Shown here: positions 52,613 to 61,628 of the stretch, in pieces | How the letters are laid out: the number at the start of each line of letters is the position of its first letter | Position numbering within the stretch: the first letter of the stretch is position 1 | Assembly (NCBI GenBank): GCA_947492375.1 | Contig: CANLMI010000001.1 | Span: forward strand, 806,001 to 870,000 | DNA: 64,000 nucleotides | Reading direction: 5' to 3' | Source: an uncultured Kordiimonas sp. | GTDB taxonomy: Bacteria > Pseudomonadota > Alphaproteobacteria > Sphingomonadales > Kordiimonadaceae | The notes under the pieces: model-generated | What the model was told of the DNA's origin: nothing | The model's database searches: none | Seen by the model: the letters and a program-made list of their open reading frames with translations, nothing else | Made by a program: the position numbers and the translations under genes

Positions 52613-53931
52613 CATGGGTGATAACCAAATTAACATGGGCAAATCTTTTTAATCGTCCCGTCTCGACAATATTAACCATTGCAACATTATCAGTGGCGGT
52701 TGCCCTGATTTCTGTATTGCTGCAATTTACCGCATTTGTTGACCAAAGGCTTGAGCGTGATACCGGCGGTGTTGATCTTGTTGTCGGCGCAAAAGGGAGC
52801 CCCTTACAGCTTGTTTTATCATCGCTTTATCACATCGATATTCCGACGGGCAACATTCCACTGAGGGACGCACAATCATTGATGCGAAATCCACAGGTTG
52901 GCCGCGCAACACCACTTGCGCTCGGCGATAGTTTTCTAGGCTTTCGAATTGTTGGCACATCTCCAGACTTTCTGAATTTATACGATGCCGGCTTTCAGGA
53001 AGGGTCTATCTGGAAACACGAGCAACAAGTAGTGATTGGTGCGCGCGTCAAGCAAGACCTGAAAATGGGCATAGGGCAAAAATTTGCATCAACCCACGGG
53101 CTGGTATCCGCCGGTGCAGACGCTTCACATCATGAACAAACACCTTATGAAGTTGTCGGCATATTAGAGCCAACAGGCAGTGTTATTGACCGACTGATCC
53201 TGACATCTGTTGAGAGCGTATGGCACGCCCACGGCATCACCCATGATGAGGAAAGGCATGATGAGGAAAGGCATGATGAAGTAAGCCATGAAGAACATGA
53301 ATCAGAAGCAGATCACACAACAGGCGCAGAGCATAAACACGGCCATTCAGAGCTAAGCGATATAAAAAATCTTGACCCCAGCGGCCATGAAATCACTGCG
53401 CTACTTGTTGAATACAAATCACCAATTGCAGCCGTTCGGTTGCCACGCTTTGTTAATTCGCAATCGGGCCTTCAAGCGGCAGTGCCTGCTATCGAAGTAA
53501 CACGCCTCTTTAGTTTATCAGATGGGCTTGTGAGCGGCGCCAGAATAATTGGCATTTTGTTCATTCTTATTGGGGGATTGAGCATATTTGTAACTGTCAG
53601 CAACGCTTCAGCGCACAAGGCTTATGATATTGCACTACTACGCTCTATGGGGGCTTCGCCTACAACAGTGTTCCTGCAACAACTAACCGAAGGGTTTGTG
53701 ATCGCTGTTATCAGTGGTTTGTTGGGTATTATGTTTGCTCATCTGCTTCTTTTCATGGCAGCAAGCGCCCTTCCCTCCCTTAAAGCGATTGGCTTGAATG
53801 GTAGCCTTTTTACTATCGCTGAATTATATTTGCTTGTTGCGACTGTATTTATAGGTATTGTCGCCGTAATGTGGCCAGCAATTAGAAACTATAAACTGGA
53901 TCCAATTATACTGTTAAAGCGAGGTCGCTAA
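52609..53931 (+). CDS. FtsX-type permease with His-rich periplasmic loop
   Basis: 440 residues. One N-terminal helix, a large periplasmic domain and three C-terminal helices give the FtsX/MacB fold. At about residues 206-247 the periplasmic domain holds a His/Glu/Asp-rich insertion with repeated HDEER units followed by HEEHES and HKHGHSE. It should bind zinc or a similar metal. Coupled to the ATPase upstream and the DUF3299 gene downstream. A role in metal-related lipoprotein or metallophore handling is inferred. Confidence 0.88.
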   Translation: MTWVITKLTWANLFNRPVSTILTIATLSVAVALISVLLQFTAFVDQRLERDTGGVDLVVGAKGSPLQLVLSSLYHIDIPTGNIPLRDAQSLMRNPQVGRATPLALGDSFLGFRIVGTSPDFLNLYDAGFQEGSIWKHEQQVVIGARVKQDLKMGIGQKFASTHGLVSAGADASHHEQTPYEVVGILEPTGSVIDRLILTSVESVWHAHGITHDEERHDEERHDEVSHEEHESEADHTTGAEHKHGHSELSDIKNLDPSGHEITALLVEYKSPIAAVRLPRFVNSQSGLQAAVPAIEVTRLFSLSDGLVSGARIIGILFILIGGLSIFVTVSNASAHKAYDIALLRSMGASPTTVFLQQLTEGFVIAVISGLLGIMFAHLLLFMAASALPSLKAIGLNGSLFTIAELYLLVATVFIGIVAVMWPAIRNYKLDPIILLKRGR

Positions 53932-54441
53932 ATGCCTTTTGTAAAAACTTTCCTGATAGCTGTTGCCGCTATTGTTGGAATATCCAAGCTATCACTAGGC
54001 CAAGATTATTTGGGCGAACTATTTGATGACGGTGAAACCCAGCTCTGGTTTCCTGCACCACCACCGCCGGGCGCTGTGGATTGGAATATACTTATTGATA
54101 TTCATGTCGGCGAAGAAGAAGTAGACGGGTTCATTCAATATGTACCGAGCTTTCCGGCACATATTAAAGCGATGGATAAGACAACGATCAAGTTAAATGG
54201 TTATATGGTTCCCTTGGAAGCAGGTAAGCGACAAAGTCATTTTATCTTACAAGCCTATCCGCATTCTTGCCCGTTTCATCTGGCTGGCGGGCCAGCAGGG
54301 TATGTTGAAGTAAAGGCCGATATTCCAATCGAACAAACTTATGAACCTATTCTTATTGAGGGGCATTTTAGATTATTAACTGACTTCTCAAATGGCGTTT
54401 TCTATCAAATTACCGCAGCCCGTGTCGCAGAACCGGGTTAG
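53932..54441 (+). CDS. DUF3299 periplasmic protein
   Basis: 169 residues with an N-terminal signal peptide (FLIAVAAIVGISKLSLG). The motif NGYMVPLE and the segment HSCPFHLAGGPAGYVEV, containing a Cys between two His residues, mark DUF3299, a family often encoded beside zinc-responsive ABC systems. The permease stop and this ATG are adjacent. Probably a periplasmic metal-binding partner of the transporter. Confidence 0.85.
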   Translation: MPFVKTFLIAVAAIVGISKLSLGQDYLGELFDDGETQLWFPAPPPPGAVDWNILIDIHVGEEEVDGFIQYVPSFPAHIKAMDKTTIKLNGYMVPLEAGKRQSHFILQAYPHSCPFHLAGGPAGYVEVKADIPIEQTYEPILIEGHFRLLTDFSNGVFYQITAARVAEPG

Positions 54442-54502
54442 TCAAAAAGTTCCAAACTAGATTATATGTATTACACAGTGATATACCTAGCCATGTAAGT
54501 AA

Positions 54503-55051
54503 TTAAAATGGATTAAGTGTATACCCTCGCTGCTGCAATAGGGCATGCGCTGTCATTGCCGAAAGCGACATCTTCACATCAGGCAACAAATCTTGAAAAC
54601 TAACCCCTTGGTATGTTGCGCTCTGACCACAAACATAAATTTCAACACCGTTTGCAATCAGGTCGCTAATCAATTGTTTGTTCGTGTTTACCTTGTCATT
54701 TTCCTTAATGCTGTATTTCTCGTCATTGACAAAATCAAAAACAGCAGAGCCATGTACAACAAGCGCGAGGTGTAAATTTTCCGCCTTCACGCCTGAGGCA
54801 GCATGCATATTCAAAAACCGGGCAGCGCTCTCCAGATTACGGTTTATAGTTTCTGGTTTAGCCTCCTTACTCAAATCAAAACTGACTTTAAAAACAGTAT
54901 TTTCAGGGATTGCCTCACGGCCTTCAATCACTGCGACAGGGCCATAATCCTCTATAAGCGGACCTTTTGTGAATTTATCAAGCTGTGCATCTGCTGCATT
55001 CGTATGCATGAAAATCAACACCCCTAAAAAAAGCATAAGATACTTTTGCAT
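54503..55051 (-). CDS. Periplasmic DsrE-family protein
   Basis: About 182 residues with a signal peptide (LMLFLGVLIFMHTNAADAQ). The DsrE-like fold is indicated by LALVVHGSAVFDFV and GVEIYVCGQSATYQG with its conserved Cys, and by the C-terminal SAMTAHALLQQRGY. Exported DsrE proteins of this type may handle sulfur groups, but function is uncertain. Start 55051 gives the signal peptide. It converges on the DUF3299 operon. Confidence 0.85.
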   Translation of the reverse strand: MQKYLMLFLGVLIFMHTNAADAQLDKFTKGPLIEDYGPVAVIEGREAIPENTVFKVSFDLSKEAKPETINRNLESAARFLNMHAASGVKAENLHLALVVHGSAVFDFVNDEKYSIKENDKVNTNKQLISDLIANGVEIYVCGQSATYQGVSFQDLLPDVKMSLSAMTAHALLQQRGYTLNPF

Positions 55052-55261
55052 TACTCTTCCTTTTGACAAATCACCGTTGACAACAATAATCATTTACATA
55101 GCAGAAAATGATACCTCATTTTGCCTGTATAAATCCAAATATTTCTAATTGTACAGCAGAGTGCATTTACAAACCGACTACGATTTTAATTAACGCGATT
55201 AATGACATTCCTGAAACTATATGCTTTGATGCCCACGAATGATTTGAGGGGATAGTTCGGC

Positions 55262-56287
55262 GTGACGCTTACACTGAATAATATCAATTTGTCCGTTGAT
55301 GGAGAGGTTTACCTCTCTAACGTTACGGCAAGCTTTAAAGCAGGAATTTTTAATACACTTCTCGGCCCGACTTTATCAGGAAAAACATCGCTTCTGCGTA
55401 TCCTCGCGGGGCTCGATGCCCCTGATGAAGGAACTGTAAAATTCAATAACGGCGACATCACCAACATTCCAGCAAAAAAGCGGAACATTGCCTTTGTTTA
55501 CCAGCAATTCATCAATTACCCGAGCTTTAGCGTTTTTGACAATATCGCATCCCCGCTAAAAGTGGCTGGTGTATCAAAATCAGAAATTAACGGCCGTGTT
55601 GAGAAAATATCCAGCCTATTAAAAATAGATACGATGTTGTCGCGGAAACCATCGGAGTTATCGGGCGGTCAACAACAACGCGTTGCCCTTGCCCGGGCCC
55701 TTGTGCGGAATGCAGATATTATCCTTCTTGATGAGCCACTTGGTAATCTTGATTACAAACTACGGGAAGAATTGCGATTAGAGCTACCAAAGCTATTTAA
55801 AGAAACAAACTCGATTGTTGTATATGCAACGACAGAGCCCGAAGAGGCCTTAATGCTTGGGGGCAATATTGCCCTTCTTTCAGAAGGTAAGGTTATTCAA
55901 AGCGGCCCTACAATGGATGTTTACAGGCGTCCCCAAAATATCCAGTCCGCGCTTACTTTCTCTGACCCACCTATCAATATATGTGCAGCACGCTCACTAG
56001 AGATTGCAAACGCCCATTCTATCGGCATCAGGCCGCATCATGTTAAACTTAAACGTCGTAATACCGCAGATATTGAATTGAACGCACACGTTACGTTAAG
56101 TGAAATAACAGGTTCAGAAACCTTTGTGCACTCTTTGGCTCTTGATCAGCAATGGACGACCGCAATTCACGGTGTACATCATTTCAATGCTGGTGATGAA
56201 ATATCACTCTATTTAAACCCGGCAAACTTTATCCCCTTTGATGCTAGCGGCAATACCCTTGCAATCCTTGAAAGCGAAGGTGTCTAA
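55262..56287 (+). CDS. glpS: Glycerol ABC importer ATPase 1 (GlpS-like)
   Basis: 341 residues, GTG start. Walker A is GPTLSGKTS, the intact signature LSGGQQQR starts at residue 133 and Walker B is IILLDEPLGNLD. The H-loop reads YATTEPEEA, with Thr191 where the switch His is expected. The C-terminal TOBE-like region is present. First gene of a six-gene unit equivalent to rhizobial glpSTPQ-DUF2160-glpV, which imports glycerol. Confidence 0.9.
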   Translation: MTLTLNNINLSVDGEVYLSNVTASFKAGIFNTLLGPTLSGKTSLLRILAGLDAPDEGTVKFNNGDITNIPAKKRNIAFVYQQFINYPSFSVFDNIASPLKVAGVSKSEINGRVEKISSLLKIDTMLSRKPSELSGGQQQRVALARALVRNADIILLDEPLGNLDYKLREELRLELPKLFKETNSIVVYATTEPEEALMLGGNIALLSEGKVIQSGPTMDVYRRPQNIQSALTFSDPPINICAARSLEIANAHSIGIRPHHVKLKRRNTADIELNAHVTLSEITGSETFVHSLALDQQWTTAIHGVHHFNAGDEISLYLNPANFIPFDASGNTLAILESEGV

Positions 56288-56289
56288 GC

Positions 56290-57372
56290 ATGGCAAAAAT
56301 ACACTTAAACAATATCGCCCATTCATATCAGCCAAACCCAAACGGCCCAGATGATTATGCCCTCAAATCGATGGAACATATCTGGGAAGACGGTAAAACA
56401 TACGCGTTGCTTGGCCCGTCCGGATGCGGGAAAACCACCCTTCTTAATATTATCTCTGGCCTTCTAACGCCGAGTGAAGGGCATGTCTTATTCGGCGATG
56501 ATGACGTAACATCTCTGCCAACAGAAGAGCGAAACATAGCGCAGGTATTTCAGTTCCCCGTTATTTACGACACTATGAGTGTACGTCAAAACCTTGCCTT
56601 CCCTTTAAAAAATCGCGGCGAAAGCGTTGAGGCTATCAACGCCCGCGTGGAAGAAATAGCGAGTATGCTTGGTCTTACTGATCAGCTTGATAGTCGCGCC
56701 CTCAATTTATCATCTGACGCCAAACAAATCATCTCGCTTGGGCGCGGCCTTGTTAGAGACGATGTTAATGCTATCCTGTTTGATGAACCGCTAACGATGA
56801 TCGACCCCCATAAAAAGTGGTTACTGCGGTCAAAGTTGAAAAAACTTCATCAAGAGTTCGGCTTCACAATGGTCTATGTTACTCATGACCAAACCGAAGC
56901 AATGACATTTGCTGACCATGTGGTCGTAATGAAAGATGGTGAGATCCTGCAAGTCGGCACGCCAAAAGAGCTGTTTGAACGCCCGCGTCATACATTTGTT
57001 GGGCACTTTATCGGCTCACCTGGGATGAATTTTCTGCCTGTTTCTCTTGAGGGCAATAAAGCGAAATTTAACGGTCAAACCATTAAGTTAAATCATGATT
57101 ACAGCACTGATATTTCTGACAATATCATGCTTGGTATCAGGCCGGAATATATCGCCGTCACCACACCTGATAATGGGGGCATAATCGCGAGCGTTACGAA
57201 CGTCGAAGACCTCGGCAAACACAAGATTGTTCGGATGACAATTGGTGATCACACTCTGTCCGCCATTGTGCCCGAAGAAACGGAAATCTCCACCAATGAA
57301 GTCAGTATTTCGTTCACGCCCGAAAATACATTAATATACCGGAACAACCTATTGATTGAGAAGGATAAATAA
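56290..57372 (+). CDS. glpT: Glycerol ABC importer ATPase 2 (GlpT-like)
   Basis: 360 residues. Walker A is GPSGCGKTT, Walker B AILFDEPLTMIDP and the H-loop VTHDQTEAM is intact with His199. The signature, however, reads LSSDAKQI (residues 140-147) in place of LSGGQQQR. Paired with the GlpS-like subunit, this leaves one complete and one degenerate ATP site. Its stop overlaps the first permease start. The TOBE-like C-terminus is present. Confidence 0.9.
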   Translation: MAKIHLNNIAHSYQPNPNGPDDYALKSMEHIWEDGKTYALLGPSGCGKTTLLNIISGLLTPSEGHVLFGDDDVTSLPTEERNIAQVFQFPVIYDTMSVRQNLAFPLKNRGESVEAINARVEEIASMLGLTDQLDSRALNLSSDAKQIISLGRGLVRDDVNAILFDEPLTMIDPHKKWLLRSKLKKLHQEFGFTMVYVTHDQTEAMTFADHVVVMKDGEILQVGTPKELFERPRHTFVGHFIGSPGMNFLPVSLEGNKAKFNGQTIKLNHDYSTDISDNIMLGIRPEYIAVTTPDNGGIIASVTNVEDLGKHKIVRMTIGDHTLSAIVPEETEISTNEVSISFTPENTLIYRNNLLIEKDK

Positions 57373-58247
57373 TGCAAAAAAAGCTCAATCAAAAAGCATG
57401 GTTTTTAGTATTGCCCGTTTTTTTACTTGTCGCATTTTCTGCGATAATTCCCTTGATGACGGTTGTGAATTATTCAGTACAAGACAGTTTTGGGAACAAT
57501 GAATTTTTCTGGGTTGGTGCAGAATGGTTCAGTGAAATTTTAAACTCGGAACGTTTTCATTCCGCCCTTGGCCGTCAGCTTTTGTTTTCCGCGATCATTC
57601 TATTAATTGAAATTCCGCTTGGTATTTTCATCGCGCTCAAAATACCCAAACAAGGTTGGGCTGTATCATTATGCCTTGTTTTAATGGCCCTTCCCTTACT
57701 TATTCCGTGGAACGTAGTTGGCACAATCTGGCAAATTTTCGCGCGTGAGGATATTGGCCTTTTAGGGTATGTGCTCGCCGCCCTTGATGTTGATTATAAT
57801 TACACGCAAAACTCGACGGATGCGTGGATAACCATCATCATTATGGATGTATGGCACTGGACAAGTCTTGTTGTCCTCCTATGTTATGCAGGCCTTTCAT
57901 CAATTCCGGACGCCTATTATCAGGCGGCGAAAATCGATGGCGCTTCGCGTTGGGCAACCTTCCGGTATATCCAATTACCTAAATTGAAACGCGTTTTATT
58001 AATCGCTGTCTTGTTGCGGTTCATGGATAGTTTCATGATCTATACCGAACCGTTTGTGGTAACCGGTGGTGGCCCAGGTAATGCGACAACTTTTCTATCG
58101 ATCGATCTTGTTAAAATGGCGATTGGTCAATTTGATTTGGGGCCAGCCGCCGCCTTCTCGCTCATATATTTCCTTATTGTACTTTTATTAAGCTGGGTAT
58201 TTTACACCATCATGACAGCGAATGAAGGAAAGACAAATCAGTCATGA
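57372..58247 (+). CDS. glpP: Glycerol ABC importer permease 1 (GlpP-like)
   Basis: 291 residues, six hydrophobic helices. The coupling (EAA) loop reads AAKIDGASRWATFRYIQLPKL, given in part as KIDGASRWATFRYIQLP, typical of MalF/UgpA-type permeases. Overlaps its neighbours by one and four bases, so it is translated as part of the importer operon. Confidence 0.9.
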   Translation: MQKKLNQKAWFLVLPVFLLVAFSAIIPLMTVVNYSVQDSFGNNEFFWVGAEWFSEILNSERFHSALGRQLLFSAIILLIEIPLGIFIALKIPKQGWAVSLCLVLMALPLLIPWNVVGTIWQIFAREDIGLLGYVLAALDVDYNYTQNSTDAWITIIIMDVWHWTSLVVLLCYAGLSSIPDAYYQAAKIDGASRWATFRYIQLPKLKRVLLIAVLLRFMDSFMIYTEPFVVTGGGPGNATTFLSIDLVKMAIGQFDLGPAAAFSLIYFLIVLLLSWVFYTIMTANEGKTNQS

Positions 58248-59041
58248 AAAACATTCGCCTAACCCTCGTTTTTTATATCGCGTTTTTGATGATACCTCTG
58301 TACTGGCTTTTTAACATGTCCTTAAAAACCAACACGGAAATCCTAAGTGGTTTTTCCCTTTGGCCGACAAATCCGACACTTGATAACTATATCACTATTT
58401 TCAGCGATGCTGGGTGGTATATGGGGTACGTGAACTCAACAATTTATGTTGGCTTGAATACGATTATATCACTCGCAGTTGCCCTTCCCGCAGCATACGC
58501 ATTCTCGCGGTATCGCTTTATGGGTGATAAGCATTTATTTTTCTGGCTATTGAGTAACCGCATGGCGCCGCCGGCGGTTTTTGTATTACCGTTCTTTCAA
58601 CTCTATAGCTCAATTGGTTTATTTGACACCCACATCGCAGTCGCTCTTGCACACTGCCTTTTTAATGTTCCGCTCGCCGTTTGGATATTAGAGGGCTTCA
58701 TGTCTGGCATACCTAAGGAAATTGATGAAACAGCACAAATCGACGGCTATAGCTTTGGTGCATTCTTCCTTCGTATCTTCATGCCGCTTATTAAATCAGG
58801 TATCGGCGTTGCCGCCTTCTTCTGTTTTATGTTTAGCTGGGTAGAATTACTGATCGCCCGAACACTAACGTCCGTTGATGCAAAACCAATTGCGGCCGTT
58901 ATGACACGCACAGTATCAGCCTCCGGTCTTGATTGGGGCGTGCTGGCCGCAGCAGGTGTTCTGACCATCATTCCGGGTGCTATTGTTATTTGGTTTGTCC
59001 GCAACCATATCGCCAAGGGCTTTGCCCTCGGGCGGGTTTAG
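58244..59041 (+). CDS. glpQ: Glycerol ABC importer permease 2 (GlpQ-like)
   Basis: 265 residues, six helices, MalG/UgpE-type. The coupling loop DETAQIDGYSFGAFFLRIFMP is seen (in part DETAQIDGYSFGAFFL), and the C-terminus ends VRNHIAKGFALGRV as in this family. It would form the heterodimeric pore with the upstream permease. Confidence 0.9.
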   Translation: MKNIRLTLVFYIAFLMIPLYWLFNMSLKTNTEILSGFSLWPTNPTLDNYITIFSDAGWYMGYVNSTIYVGLNTIISLAVALPAAYAFSRYRFMGDKHLFFWLLSNRMAPPAVFVLPFFQLYSSIGLFDTHIAVALAHCLFNVPLAVWILEGFMSGIPKEIDETAQIDGYSFGAFFLRIFMPLIKSGIGVAAFFCFMFSWVELLIARTLTSVDAKPIAAVMTRTVSASGLDWGVLAAAGVLTIIPGAIVIWFVRNHIAKGFALGRV

Positions 59042-59052
59042 GAGGCTCGGTT

Positions 59053-59334
59053 ATGGATTTATCCTGGATGGGCTGGACGGCATTTACAGCAACTTTTTTT
59101 GCTGTCATCGCATGTTTTCTGGTCATTATGATCGTATGGGAAAAACTAAGGCCCGGCGGCGCGCCCAAGGTCGGTATTCTTGGGTTTGAGACCACACGCG
59201 GGGACCGCCTTTTTATTTCCCTTCTTGGTAGTGCCTTCATACATATCGGTTGGCTGTTTTTTATCGGCGGTATTTTATGGTGGGCCCTTGCAATTTCTGT
59301 TGTTTACGGATTAGCTGTTTTTAAGTGGGCATAA
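59053..59334 (+). CDS. DUF2160 membrane protein of the glycerol importer
   Basis: 93 residues, two hydrophobic regions (AFTATFFAVIACFLVIMIVW and a C-terminal stretch FIHIGWLFFIGGILWW) around a conserved RGDRLF-like centre. DUF2160 proteins are encoded between glpQ and glpV in rhizobial glycerol loci. The start follows a TAGGAGG ribosome site. Probably an accessory subunit; role unknown. Confidence 0.85.
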   Translation: MDLSWMGWTAFTATFFAVIACFLVIMIVWEKLRPGGAPKVGILGFETTRGDRLFISLLGSAFIHIGWLFFIGGILWWALAISVVYGLAVFKWA

Positions 59335-59372
59335 AACCCTCAATAGTTTGGTCGTTTTTTGGAGCGTACATA

Positions 59373-61103
59373 ATGAACAAGAATTTTACCGCTGCTGTTT
59401 CTCTTACGGTTTTAATGGCAACCATGCCTCTGGGTGCTGACGAAAGCGCGGCAGAGAAATGGATCAATAATGAATTTGACCTCTCCACGCTTTCAAAAGC
59501 AGAGCAACTATCCGAATTAAAGTGGTTCATTGATGCCGCCAAGCCATTTGAAGGCATGGAAATCAATGTTGTTTCCGAAACGCTTACAACACATGAATAT
59601 GAAGCGCAGGTGCTTGCAAAGGCCTTTTATGAAATCACCGGCATTAAGGTAAATCACGATCTGATCGGCGAAGGCGATGTGGTTGAAAAGCTACAAACAC
59701 AAATGCAATCTGGCCGCAATATCTATGATGCCTATATCAACGATAGCGACCTGATCGGCACCCATTATCGCTACCAACAGGTTCGTAACCTCACCGACTG
59801 GATGAGCGGCGAAGGCGCAAACGTGACCCTTCCTACCCTTGATATCGATGACTTTATTGGTAAATCGTTCACAACCGCGCCTGATGGTAAACTGTACCAA
59901 CTACCGTCACAGCAATTCGCAAACCTATACTGGTTCCGCTATGATTGGTTTACTGATCCGGATATTAAAGCCCAGTTTAAAGCCAAATATGGCTATGACC
60001 TTGGTGTTCCAATCAATTGGTCTGCTTATGAGGATATCGCAGCATTCTTCACCAATGACGTGAAGGAAATCAATGGCGAAAAAGTGTACGGCCACATGGA
60101 CTATGGTAAGAAAGACCCATCGCTTGGATGGCGTTTCACCGATGCATGGTTATCAATGGCTGGCGCAGGTGATAAGGGCCTCCCGAACGGTAAACCCGTT
60201 GATGAATGGGGTATCCGTGTTGAGGGCTGTAGCCCTGCAGGCTCAAGCGTGTCTAGGGGCGGCGCAACCAACAGCCCCGCCGCTGTATATTCGGTAACCA
60301 AATATATTGACTGGCTCAAAAATTATGCCCCGCCTGTTGCAAGCGGCATGACGTTCAGCGAAGCAGGCCCTGTCCCGGCACAAGGCTCAATAGCACAGCA
60401 AATTTTCTGGTATACAGCCTTTACAGCCGACATGGTAAAGCCGGGTATTGCTGTGATGGAGGGTGACAAGCCAAAATGGCGGATGGCGCCCTCACCGCGC
60501 GGGGCATACTATGAAGACGGTACAAAACTAGGATATCAAGATACTGGCGCGTGGACATTGATGAAATCAACACCAACAAAACGTGCGCAAGCAGCATGGC
60601 TCTATGCCCAGTTTACGGTATCAAAAACAGTATCCTTAAAGAAAAGCCATGTTGGTCTTACCTTTATTCGTGAAAGCGACATTTGGGATGAGAGCATGAC
60701 TGAGCGCGCGCCATCGCTTGGCGGCCTTATTGAATTTTATCGCTCTAACTCGCGCGTATTATGGACACCAACAGGCACCAACATTCCTGATTACCCACGC
60801 CTTGCGCAGTTATGGTGGCAGGATATTGGTGACGCAATTTCTGACGAAAAAACACCGCAGCAAGCTATGGATAATTTGGCACGGTCACAAGACCGGATTT
60901 TACAGCGGCTAGAACGTGCCAAAGTGCAAAAGGTTTGCGGTCCAAAATTAAACGAGCGCCGTGATCCAGATTATTGGCTAAATCAACCCGGTTCGCCGAA
61001 AGCAAAGCTTAATAACGAAAAACCACAAGGCATTACAGTTGACTATGATGAACTTATCAAATCATGGGAAGCAACACCAAACCCAACTGACATTAGTGAT
61101 TAA
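59373..61103 (+). CDS. glpV: Glycerol ABC importer substrate-binding protein (GlpV-like)
   Basis: About 576 residues with a signal peptide (TAAVSLTVLMATMPLGA). It is larger than usual sugar-binding proteins, as known for the GlpV group. Periplasmic binding-protein motifs include EAQVLAKAFYEITGIKV and GSIAQQIFWYTAFTADM. The C-terminal region RRDPDYWLNQPGSPKAKL is conserved in GlpV-like proteins. Last gene of the importer operon; it should deliver glycerol to GlpPQ. Confidence 0.9.
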   Translation: MNKNFTAAVSLTVLMATMPLGADESAAEKWINNEFDLSTLSKAEQLSELKWFIDAAKPFEGMEINVVSETLTTHEYEAQVLAKAFYEITGIKVNHDLIGEGDVVEKLQTQMQSGRNIYDAYINDSDLIGTHYRYQQVRNLTDWMSGEGANVTLPTLDIDDFIGKSFTTAPDGKLYQLPSQQFANLYWFRYDWFTDPDIKAQFKAKYGYDLGVPINWSAYEDIAAFFTNDVKEINGEKVYGHMDYGKKDPSLGWRFTDAWLSMAGAGDKGLPNGKPVDEWGIRVEGCSPAGSSVSRGGATNSPAAVYSVTKYIDWLKNYAPPVASGMTFSEAGPVPAQGSIAQQIFWYTAFTADMVKPGIAVMEGDKPKWRMAPSPRGAYYEDGTKLGYQDTGAWTLMKSTPTKRAQAAWLYAQFTVSKTVSLKKSHVGLTFIRESDIWDESMTERAPSLGGLIEFYRSNSRVLWTPTGTNIPDYPRLAQLWWQDIGDAISDEKTPQQAMDNLARSQDRILQRLERAKVQKVCGPKLNERRDPDYWLNQPGSPKAKLNNEKPQGITVDYDELIKSWEATPNPTDISD

Positions 61104-61106
61104 ACG

Positions 61107-61601
61107 GTGAATAACAGCAAGCAAACAGGCAGGGTTATATTGACGAAGAATCGAAAGCTTTATTTCATATCATCGGTCATAAATATAATCATAGGTGTTT
61201 TAATCCTGCCTTTATTCTCGCTCGCTACTGTAGCGGCCAATGATGAGCATAAAGCCATTATTTCGGCCTATATGGATGCCTATAATCGCTGTGACCTGAA
61301 TTCTATTATGCCATATTTTCATCCCGACATTGAATGGCTATCGATTGAGGGGAGCACTATCAAGGTTGTATCATCCGGTAAAGAGACATTACTGAAAGAT
61401 CTAGAGAGCTATATGAAGGGCGGTTGTACAAGCAGAAGCGAAATATCTAACTGGTCAATAAACGGAAACTATATCACTGTGCGAGAGACTGCATTTTGGC
61501 AGTCTGCTGATCAGAAACAGCATTCACAGAGCGCAACGGCTGTTTATGAAATTCAGGATAAGAAAATTAGACGCGTGTGGTACTATCCGGCCATCAAATA
61601 G
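61107..61601 (+). CDS. Exported NTF2-like (SnoaL) protein
   Basis: 164 residues. An N-terminal hydrophobic segment (INIIIGVLILPLFSLATVAA) and an NTF2-like domain (HKAIISAYMDAYNRCDLNSIMPYFHPDIEW, in part AYMDAYNRCDLNSIMPYFHP). This cone fold is used by isomerases and by non-enzymatic proteins. GTG at 61107 follows glpV by three bases; an internal TTG at 61140 is an alternative. Function unknown. Confidence 0.75.
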   Translation: MNNSKQTGRVILTKNRKLYFISSVINIIIGVLILPLFSLATVAANDEHKAIISAYMDAYNRCDLNSIMPYFHPDIEWLSIEGSTIKVVSSGKETLLKDLESYMKGGCTSRSEISNWSINGNYITVRETAFWQSADQKQHSQSATAVYEIQDKKIRRVWYYPAIK

Positions 61602-61628
61602 GTTAGGTTTCAACAGGAAGAAATAGCC

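Noticed and set aside
53240-53285. Short tandem repeats suggestive of a CRISPR or microsatellite
   Set aside because: The repeat is in frame and encodes the His/Glu-rich loop of the permease; there are no spacers.
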